The notes under the pieces are model-generated. The model was not told the DNA's origin. It worked only from the letters and a program-made list of their open reading frames with translations, and did no database searches. DNA of 37,040 nucleotides from positions 1-37,040 of the forward strand of contig JANQFP010000232.1 in the NCBI GenBank assembly GCA_028277795.1, read 5' to 3'. Shown here in pieces: positions 17,647 to 26,203 of this stretch. Numbering within the stretch: position 1 is the stretch's first letter; each line of letters opens with the position of its first letter. Made by a program: the position numbers and the translations under genes. The DNA comes from Rhodospirillales bacterium. Its GTDB lineage: Bacteria > Pseudomonadota > Alphaproteobacteria > Rhodospirillales > JANQFP01.

Positions 17647-18996
17647 CTAGTCGGGGGGCTGCCCCGGGGCCGCGATGTTCCGGATGTCCAGCGGCCCCAC
17701 GGACGGCCGATGGCGGTCGCCCGCCGGCAGGGTGACGGTGAAGGTGCTGCCCCGGCCGACGGTGCTGTCGATGGCCAGCCGGCCCCGGTGGCGGGCGACG
17801 ATGCGCTCGACGATGGCCAGGCCCAGGCCGGTGCCCCCCATGTCGCGGGAGCGGCCCTTGTCGATGCGGTAGAACCGTTCGGTCAGGCGCGGCAGGTGCT
17901 CGCGGGGGATGCCGTCGCCCTGATCGGCAACGGCGATGGCGAGTCCGGGCACGCCGGAGTCGGGCAGCCGGTCCACCGGCCGCACGGTGACCCGGATGGG
18001 GGTGTGCGCACGGCCGTACTTCACCGCGTTGTCGACGAGGTTGTGGAACACCTGGGTCAACTGATCGCGATCCCCGGCCGCTGGCGGCAGGCCCTCCGGG
18101 CAGTCCACGTCGATGGTCATGGATCGGGCGTCGGCCTGGGCGGCCAGGGTGTTGGCCACGCTGCCGAGGACGGCGGCCAGATCCACCGTACCGCGGGCCG
18201 GCACGTGCTCGTCGATCTCCACCCTGGACAGCGACAGCAGGTCCCCGATCAGCCGCGCCATGCGCCGGGCCTCGCCGTGCATGATCTCGAGGAAGCGCCC
18301 GCGGGCCGCCTCGTCGTCGCGGGCGTGGCCCTGCAGGGTCTCGATGTAGCCGATCAGCGACGACAGGGGCGAGCGCAGCTCGTGGCTGGCGTTGGCCACG
18401 AAGTCGGCCTGGGCCTCCTGGGTCCGTTTGGTCTCGGTGGTGTCGTCGAGCACCAGCACGGCCCGGGCCGGCCACAGCGGCGAGTCCGGCGACAGCCGTG
18501 CCGCGTAGAGCGTGATGGCGCGCACCACGGGGACCGGAATGGTGAAGTCGGCCTCGCCCCGCGCCGCGCCGCCCAGCACGGCGTCCACCGCCTCGAGGGC
18601 GCCCGGATGGCGTAGGGAGGCGGCGAGGTCGAGGCCGACCGGGCTGGTCCCCAGGATCTCGTGGGCCAGGCGGTTGGCGGCCACCACCAGCCGTCCCCCG
18701 TCGAGCAGGATCACCGGATCGGGCAGGGCGTCCAGAACCTCGGCGAACTCGCCGATGCGGTCCGGCGGGACCTCGCCCGGACGGTCGTGGACCGTCAACA
18801 CCGGCACCCGCGCCACCCATACCGCGCCGGTCACCAGCACCAGGGCGAGGACCACCGCCGGCGCAACGTCCAGCCACCCGGCGAACGCGAAGGTGACGAT
18901 GAGGAACAGCGCCGCGGCGAGCGCGGCGAGGCCACGCCCGGCGCGGCGGGAGACCATCCGGTCCTTTGGGGGATCGCCCTGAGTGCCCGGTTCCAC
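17647..18996 (-). CDS. phoR: phosphate regulon sensor histidine kinase PhoR
   Basis: This is a 449-residue membrane histidine kinase that phosphorylates PhoB. Two hydrophobic segments (about 22-40 and 44-63) with almost no periplasmic loop are typical of PhoR. A PAS domain follows (about 82-190), then HisKA with phospho-acceptor H205 in N-A-S-H-E-L-R-S-P-L. The HATPase domain has the N box (H-N-L-V-D-N-A-V-K-Y), the G1 box (D-Q-G-D-G-I-P) and the G2 box (G-G-T-G-L-G-L-A-I-V). The GTG at 18996 is used; an ATG 13 codons later is possible. It is divergent from the fetA-like gene and precedes pstS on the same strand. Confidence 0.92.
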   Translation of the reverse strand: MEPGTQGDPPKDRMVSRRAGRGLAALAAALFLIVTFAFAGWLDVAPAVVLALVLVTGAVWVARVPVLTVHDRPGEVPPDRIGEFAEVLDALPDPVILLDGGRLVVAANRLAHEILGTSPVGLDLAASLRHPGALEAVDAVLGGAARGEADFTIPVPVVRAITLYAARLSPDSPLWPARAVLVLDDTTETKRTQEAQADFVANASHELRSPLSSLIGYIETLQGHARDDEAARGRFLEIMHGEARRMARLIGDLLSLSRVEIDEHVPARGTVDLAAVLGSVANTLAAQADARSMTIDVDCPEGLPPAAGDRDQLTQVFHNLVDNAVKYGRAHTPIRVTVRPVDRLPDSGVPGLAIAVADQGDGIPREHLPRLTERFYRIDKGRSRDMGGTGLGLAIVERIVARHRGRLAIDSTVGRGSTFTVTLPAGDRHRPSVGPLDIRNIAAPGQPPD

Positions 18997-19150
18997 GGCG
19001 TGTCCGCCTTGCCGTCAGCCGCGGCCGCGGCCGGCCTCGGGCGGTCGATGCCGCCGGTCGGCGGGGTTGGGTGCGGCAGTCCGGTCCATGGTTGACTCCC
19101 TCGGCTGCGGCTGGCGTTATGCCATCGCGGCCCCGCGTTTGGAAAGAGCC

Positions 19151-19798
19151 GTGCCGCCGACCCACCCGCAACCGTCCGTTGAGCCCTACCCGGTGTTGTC
19201 CATCCGACGCCTCCGCCGTCCCGGTCTCGAGCCCGTGGACCTGGATGTCGCGGCCGGCGAGTGCGTGGCCGTGCACGGCCCATCGGGGGCCGGCAAGACC
19301 CTGCTTTTGCGGGCCATTGCCGACCTGGACCCGTGCGACGGCGCGGTGGAATTGGAAGGCCGGTCGCGGGAGTCCATGGCGGCCCATGCGTGGCGCCGCC
19401 GGGTGGTCTACCTGCCGCCGGAGTCGGGCTGGTGGGCCGACGGCGTCAAGGCCCATTTCGCCGACCCCGAGGCGGCCCGGCGGTTGCTGCCGCGCCTCCA
19501 CCTGCCCGCCGACGCCCTGGCCTGGCCGGTCAGCCGCCTGTCCACCGGCGAGCGCCAGCGCATGGCCCTGGCCCGGGTGCTGGTGGGAACTCCGGCGGTG
19601 CTGCTTCTCGACGAGCCCACCTCGGGCCTGGACCGGGACAGCATGGACGGGGTGGAGGCGGTCCTGCGCGAGCGCCTGGCCGCCGGCGTCGCGGTGGTGC
19701 TGGTGAGCCACGACCGCGATCAGATCGGGCGCCTGGCGGGCCGCGTCCTGGCCATGGCCGGAGGCCGTCTGGACACCGCGGGCGAGGCGGCAACATGA
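19151..19798 (+). CDS. fetA: FetA-like ABC transporter ATPase
   Basis: This 215-residue ABC ATPase is paired with a FetB/YbbM-type permease. In E. coli FetAB exports iron and lowers oxidative stress. Walker A G-P-S-G-A-G-K-T lies near residue 45, the signature L-S-T-G-E-R-Q-R near 130, Walker B V-L-L-L-D-E-P-T-S-G-L near 150 and V-S-H-D-R-D near 185. I chose the GTG at 19151 because GGAAAGA lies just before it and the length matches FetA. The frame is open further upstream, with an ATG at 19088 that lacks a ribosome site. It overlaps fetB by 4 bases. Confidence 0.82.
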   Translation: MPPTHPQPSVEPYPVLSIRRLRRPGLEPVDLDVAAGECVAVHGPSGAGKTLLLRAIADLDPCDGAVELEGRSRESMAAHAWRRRVVYLPPESGWWADGVKAHFADPEAARRLLPRLHLPADALAWPVSRLSTGERQRMALARVLVGTPAVLLLDEPTSGLDRDSMDGVEAVLRERLAAGVAVVLVSHDRDQIGRLAGRVLAMAGGRLDTAGEAAT

Positions 19799-20601
19799 CC
19801 TTCATCGCCCTCAGCTACACCGACATCGCCCTGGCGGCGCTGCTCATCGCCGTCAACGCGGGGCTGTCCCTGGTCCTGCGCCTGGGGCTTGAGAATCGCA
19901 TGCTGATCGCCGCGGCGCGCATGGTGGTCCAGCTGGTGCTGGTGGGGCTGGTGCTCAAGGCCCTGTTCGCCATCGCCTCGCCGTGGCTGACCGGGGCGGT
20001 GGCCCTGTTCATGGTGCTGGTGGCCGGGCGCGAGGTGTCGGCCCGGCAGACCCGACGCTTCACCGGCTGGTGGACCTACGGCCTGGGCACGGCCAGCATG
20101 ATGGTGGCCGGGATCCTGGTCACCGTCCTGGCATTGACCACCCAGATCCGCCCCGATCCCTGGTACGACCCCCGCTACCTGCTGCCGCTGCTCGGTATGA
20201 TGCTGGGCAACACCATGAACGGGGTCAGCTTGGGAATGGACCGCATGGTCACTGCCGCGGCCCGCGAGCGCGTCGCCATCGAGGCCCGCCTGGCCCTCGG
20301 CCACACCTTCGGCGAGGCCATGGGCGGCGTGGTGCGCGAGGCGGTGCGCGGCGGCCTCATGCACATTATCAATGCCATGTCGGCGGCCGGGCTGGTGTTC
20401 CTGCCGGGCATGATGACCGGTCAGATCCTGGCCGGGGTGGAGCCCGTGGAGGCGGTCAAGTACCAGCTCCTGGTCATGTTCCTGATCGCCGGCGGCACCG
20501 GGCTCGGGGTCCTGGCGGCGGTGTTCGCCGGCGCCCGGCGCCTCACCGACCACCGCGAGCGGCTGCGCCTCGACCGTCTGGTCGCCAATGCCGATGCCTG
20601 A
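19795..20601 (+). CDS. fetB: FetB-like ABC transporter permease (UPF0014/YbbM family)
   Basis: This is a 268-residue inner-membrane protein with about seven hydrophobic segments. The family-specific segments are present: R-M-V-V-Q-L-V-L-V-G near 43, the L-L-G-M-M-L-G-N-T-M-N-G-V-S-L near 135, and A-T-x-x-E-A-type helices ending in P-G-M-M-T-G-Q-I-L-A-G near 205. ATGA overlap with the ATPase gene shows coupled translation. Iron export is the known role of E. coli FetAB; the substrate here is inferred. Confidence 0.85.
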   Translation: MTFIALSYTDIALAALLIAVNAGLSLVLRLGLENRMLIAAARMVVQLVLVGLVLKALFAIASPWLTGAVALFMVLVAGREVSARQTRRFTGWWTYGLGTASMMVAGILVTVLALTTQIRPDPWYDPRYLLPLLGMMLGNTMNGVSLGMDRMVTAAARERVAIEARLALGHTFGEAMGGVVREAVRGGLMHIINAMSAAGLVFLPGMMTGQILAGVEPVEAVKYQLLVMFLIAGGTGLGVLAAVFAGARRLTDHRERLRLDRLVANADA

Positions 20602-20717
20602 CCGGCGCGGAAAGGCTTTGCCGCGGTGCAGCCGCCGTTGTAAACCGGACCCGTACAGCATTCGTTCCGGCACGATTGCCCGGACACGGACGCCGCGCCG
20701 TTGAACCGAACCACCCG

Positions 20718-21527
20718 ATGCCGGGGACACCCGTCGATCCGACCATGGCCGTCGCCCATATCCACGAGCGCCCGTCCGCGGTGACGCCCGAGGCGCCCGC
20801 GTTGTCCGTGGTCGTCCCCGTGCGCGACGAGGCCGACAATATCGAGCCCCTGGTGACCGAGATCCGGGCCGCCCTGGCCGGCCGCGAGCCCTTCGAGATC
20901 GTCTACGTGGACGACGGCAGCACCGACGCCACCGCCGCCGTGCTGCGCCGCCTGGGCGCCGACATCCCGGCCCTGCGCACCGTGCGCCACCGGGCCGGCT
21001 GCGGACAGAGCGCCGCCATCGCCAGCGGGGTCAAGGCGGCGCGGGCGCCCCTCGTCGTCACCCTGGACGGTGACGGGCAGAACGATCCGGCCGACATCCC
21101 GCGCCTGCTCGACCTCCATGCCGGGGACGCCGATGGCGACCGGCTGCTGGTCACCGGGCTCCGCGCCAAGCGCCGCGACAGCCTGGGGAAGCGCCTGGCC
21201 TCGCGCATCGCCAACCGGGTGCGGGCCCGCCTGCTCGGTGACGACACGCCCGACACCGGGTGCGGCCTCAAGGTGTTCACCCGCGCCGCCTTCCTCGACA
21301 TGCCGCGGTTCGACCACATGCACCGCTTCCTGCCGGCCCTGATGGTGCGCGCCGGCGGCCGTGTGGTGTCGGTGCCGGTCAACCACCGGCCGCGCGCCGG
21401 CGGGCGCTCCAAGTACGGCGTGTTCGACCGCCTGTGGGTGGGCATCGTCGACCTGCTGGGGGTCATGTGGCTCAAGCGGCGTGCCACCCTTCCGGACGTG
21501 GAGCCCGACGCGGAGCCGGACCAATGA
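20718..21527 (+). CDS. GT2 glycosyltransferase, polyprenyl-phosphate sugar synthase type
   Basis: This 269-residue family 2 glycosyltransferase resembles dolichol-phosphate mannose synthase, GtrB and ArnC. These enzymes move a sugar from a nucleotide donor to a polyprenyl phosphate at the inner face of the membrane. Visible motifs are V-V-V-P-V-R-D-E-A-D-N-I, Y-V-D-D-G-S-T-D-A-T, the metal-binding T-L-D-G-D-G-Q-N-D-P, D-T-G-C-G-L-K-V-F, and the C-terminal H-R-P-R-A-G-G-R-S-K-Y-G that is diagnostic for this group. There are no long C-terminal membrane helices, only one weak hydrophobic stretch. The start is uncertain: ATG at 20718 or 20745, neither with a good ribosome site. It overlaps the next gene by 4 bases. 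Confidence 0.88.
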   Translation: MPGTPVDPTMAVAHIHERPSAVTPEAPALSVVVPVRDEADNIEPLVTEIRAALAGREPFEIVYVDDGSTDATAAVLRRLGADIPALRTVRHRAGCGQSAAIASGVKAARAPLVVTLDGDGQNDPADIPRLLDLHAGDADGDRLLVTGLRAKRRDSLGKRLASRIANRVRARLLGDDTPDTGCGLKVFTRAAFLDMPRFDHMHRFLPALMVRAGGRVVSVPVNHRPRAGGRSKYGVFDRLWVGIVDLLGVMWLKRRATLPDVEPDAEPDQ

Positions 21528-22255
21528 CCCCGCGCATCCTCATCCGCGGCCTGGTGTTCATCGCCACCCTGGTGGCGGTCGGATTTCTCTACAAGGAATC
21601 GGGGCTGGAGGGACTGCTCGACAAGGCGTGGATCGATGCCCAGGTGCGCGGGCAGGGGGTGCTGGGCCAGGTCCTGTTCGTCGCCGCCGGCGCCGCCTTC
21701 GTCGCCGTCGGCCTGCCCCGGCAACTGGTCTCCTTCCTCGGCGGCTACGCCTTCGGGCTGGTGGGGGGGACGGCGCTGGCCCTGCTGGCCTCGGTGATCG
21801 GCTGCGCCACCGCGTTTTCGTATTCGCGCCTGCTCGGCCGGGCCGTGGTGGCGGCGCGGCTGTCCGGCCGGGTGCAACGCATCGACGCCTTTCTCGCCGG
21901 CAACCCGCTGACCATGACCCTGCTCATCCGCCTGCTGCCGGTGGGCAGCAACCTGCTGACCAACCTGGGTGCCGGGGTCACCGGCGTCGGCGCCGTGCCG
22001 TTCATCGCCGGCTCGGCCATCGGTTACATCCCGCAGACCCTGGTCTTCGCCCTGGTCGGCAGCGGCATCAATGTGGACCCGGTGCTGCGCATCGGCCTCG
22101 GCGTGGTCCTGTTCGTGGTCTCCGGCATGCTCGGGGTGACGCTGTTCCGGCGTTACCGTCGGGGGGCGCCGCTGGACGGGGACATCGCCGGCGGCCTCGC
22201 CGACCCCTTGGCCGAGACGGCCTCCGCCGGGGCCGGACGCGACTCCTCCGGGTGA
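21524..22255 (+). CDS. TVP38/TMEM64 (VTT-domain) membrane protein
   Basis: This is a 243-residue membrane protein of the TVP38/TMEM64/DedA superfamily. The VTT core runs from about 40 to 200, with G-L-P-R-Q-L-V-S-F-L-G-G-Y-A-F-G near 70, the re-entrant G-x-x-x-A-F-x-x-x-R-L-L-G-R segment near 100, and I-R-L-L-P-V-G-S-N-L-L-T-N near 140. Superfamily members have been linked to lipid scrambling and polyprenyl-phosphate recycling. Between a polyprenyl-sugar synthase and a GT-C transferase, a role in moving or recycling the carrier lipid is attractive but inferred. Confidence 0.85.
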   Translation: MTPRILIRGLVFIATLVAVGFLYKESGLEGLLDKAWIDAQVRGQGVLGQVLFVAAGAAFVAVGLPRQLVSFLGGYAFGLVGGTALALLASVIGCATAFSYSRLLGRAVVAARLSGRVQRIDAFLAGNPLTMTLLIRLLPVGSNLLTNLGAGVTGVGAVPFIAGSAIGYIPQTLVFALVGSGINVDPVLRIGLGVVLFVVSGMLGVTLFRRYRRGAPLDGDIAGGLADPLAETASAGAGRDSSG

Positions 22256-22281
22256 GGGGGGCCGGGCGGGGCGACCTGGGC

Positions 22282-23901
22282 ATGGTGCGTTTCCTATCGG
22301 GGGTGGCATGGGCCGGCCTGTGGCTGGCGGTGATCGCCGTCGCCCTGGCCACCCGGCCGCCCCTGCCGGTGGACGAGACGCGCTACCTGGCCGTGGCCTG
22401 GGAGATGTGGCGGGACGGCGAGTTCCTGGTCCCCCACCTCAACGGCGCCACTTACAGCCACAAGCCGCCGCTGCTGTTCTGGCTGATCAACCTGGGCTGG
22501 TCGGTGACCGGGGTCAACGATTGGTGGCCGCGTCTGGTGGCGCCCCTGTTCGGCCTCGGCTGCCTGGCGCTGACCGGACTGCTGGCCCGGCGCCTGTGGC
22601 CCGCCGACGGGACGGCGGCGGCCGTGGCGCCGCTGGTTCTGCTGGGATGCGTGTTCTGGGCCCTGTTCACCACCCTGACCATGTTCGACATGATCCTCGC
22701 CTTCTGCGCCGTGCTCGGACTGATCGGCGTGGTCGAGGCCTGGCGCGGCCGCCGCGCCGGCTTCGCCCTGCTGGCCCTGGGCATCGGCCTCGGCGTCCTG
22801 GCCAAGGGCCCGGCCATCCTGCTGCATACCCTGCCCGTCGCCCTGCTGGCCCCGTGGTGGGGACCGGCGCTGGGCGGCGACGGGCCGGGTCCGCGGCCTC
22901 GGCGCTGGTTCCTCGGCGTGGCCGGCGCCGTGGCGGCGGGCGCCGTCCTCGCCCTCGCGTGGGCGGTGCCGGCGGGCATCCACGGCGGCGAGGCCTATCG
23001 CGACGCCATCTTCTGGGGCCAGTCGGCGGGGCGCATGGTGGAGTCCTTCGCCCACGAGCGCCCCTGGTGGTGGTTCCTGGCCGTGCTGCCGCCGTTGATC
23101 CTGCCGTGGATCGTCTGGCCGCCCCTGTGGCGCGCGGTGCGGGGTGCCGGGGGGACCCTGGCCGACGGCGGCGTGCGGCTGTGCCTGGTGTGGTTCCTGG
23201 TTGCGCTGGCCGCCTTCTCCGCCATCAGCGGCAAGCAGCTCCACTACCTGCTGCCCGAGTTCCCGGCGCTGGCCCTGGTGTTCGCCCGCCTGCTCGCGCG
23301 GCCGGCGGCGGACGGTGAAAGACGCTTCGACCAGGCGGTGCCCGGGCTGCTCATGGCCGTGTTGGCGGCGGCGGCCCTGATCGTGCTCTACGTCCCGCTG
23401 CCCCTCCGTCTGCCGACGGACGCGGCGCTGGCGGACGGCGCCTGGATGGCCGCCGTCATGGCCGCCGGGCTGGCCGTGGCCGCCGTCCCGCTGTCCGGTC
23501 TCGTGAAACGGATCGCCCTGCTCGCCGGTCTGTCGGTGGTGCTGGTGGCCGCCATCCATCTGGCGGCACGCCCGGTGCTGGCACGGGCCTACGACCTCTC
23601 CCCCCTGTCCGCCCGCCTGCACGCCTGGGAGCGCGAAGGCTACGCCCTGGCCCATTCGGCCAAGTACCACGGCCAGTTCAACTTCCTGGGCCGCCTACAG
23701 CGTCCCGTGGTGGTGATCGGCATGCTCACGCCGGATGTGGAGACCTGGGTGCGCGACACCCCGAAGGGCAAGGTGATCTCATACCGGAACGATGTGCCGG
23801 CGGATCCGCCCAACGATTTCGTCCAGCCCTACCGCGGCCGCTACATCATCGTCTGGGACCGCGACGCCGTGGCCGCCGACCCGAGCCTGGGCTACCGCTA
23901 G
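22282..23901 (+). CDS. GT-C membrane glycosyltransferase (GT39/GT83, ArnT-like)
   Basis: This is a 539-residue multi-spanning protein. The N-terminal first periplasmic loop carries the catalytic-type acidic motif P-V-D-E-T-R-Y at about 29-35, followed by N-G-A-T-Y-S-H-K-P-P-L-L-F-W, the typical ArnT/PMT layout. About a dozen hydrophobic segments follow, then a soluble C-terminal part of roughly 120 residues. Such enzymes take a sugar from a polyprenyl-phosphate donor on the periplasmic side and add it to lipid A, protein or polymer. The gene two places upstream would make that donor. The ATG at 22282 starts 26 bases after the VTT gene stop. Confidence 0.85.
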   Translation: MVRFLSGVAWAGLWLAVIAVALATRPPLPVDETRYLAVAWEMWRDGEFLVPHLNGATYSHKPPLLFWLINLGWSVTGVNDWWPRLVAPLFGLGCLALTGLLARRLWPADGTAAAVAPLVLLGCVFWALFTTLTMFDMILAFCAVLGLIGVVEAWRGRRAGFALLALGIGLGVLAKGPAILLHTLPVALLAPWWGPALGGDGPGPRPRRWFLGVAGAVAAGAVLALAWAVPAGIHGGEAYRDAIFWGQSAGRMVESFAHERPWWWFLAVLPPLILPWIVWPPLWRAVRGAGGTLADGGVRLCLVWFLVALAAFSAISGKQLHYLLPEFPALALVFARLLARPAADGERRFDQAVPGLLMAVLAAAALIVLYVPLPLRLPTDAALADGAWMAAVMAAGLAVAAVPLSGLVKRIALLAGLSVVLVAAIHLAARPVLARAYDLSPLSARLHAWEREGYALAHSAKYHGQFNFLGRLQRPVVVIGMLTPDVETWVRDTPKGKVISYRNDVPADPPNDFVQPYRGRYIIVWDRDAVAADPSLGYR

Positions 23902-23921
23902 GTTCATATGGTGCAGCGCCC

Positions 23922-23950
23922 TTGACAGCGGGCGCGCCGGCCACTAGATC
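23922..23950 (+). promoter_or_regulatory. sigma-70 promoter of groESL
   Basis: A consensus -35 TTGACA (23922-23927) is followed after 17 bases by TAGATC (23945-23950). The CIRCE operator begins two bases later and so would cover the start site. Confidence 0.75.
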
Positions 23951-23951
23951 G

Positions 23952-23978
23952 TTGGCACTCATTGGGGTCGAGTGCTAA
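23952..23978 (+). promoter_or_regulatory. CIRCE operator (HrcA binding site)
   Basis: TTGGCACTC and GAGTGCTAA are separated by 9 bases, which matches the CIRCE consensus TTAGCACTC-N9-GAGTGCTAA with one change. HrcA bound here represses groESL and is released during heat shock. No hrcA gene lies in the window. Confidence 0.95.
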
Positions 23979-24029
23979 CAATCCCGTTTTTGCGTTGCCG
24001 TATTCGTATCAGCTTGACGGAGGGAAACC

Positions 24030-25998
<1,969 letters not shown>

Positions 25999-26026
25999 GC
26001 CGACCCACAACCGAACGCCTTTCGAA

Positions 26027-26060
26027 GGGCCGCGCTTCCGGGCGCGGCCCTTTCTCTTTT
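26027..26060 (+). terminator. Rho-independent terminator of groESL
   Basis: A 9-bp stem, GGGCCGCGC with GCGCGGCCC, closes a 6-base loop and is followed by TTTCTCTTTT. It lies 29 bases after the groEL stop. Confidence 0.92.
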
Positions 26061-26203
26061 GGCACCGCTCATCGATCCCGCAACGCCGCTGTCGTTTCCT
26101 GCCGTCGCAAAATCCAGTGTTGTGATCTGATAACGCGCATGGTCGCCCCGGGGTCGCTTAGCTATACTCCGTACCAATAGTTGCGGAACCTGCGGGGTCG
26201 TCA

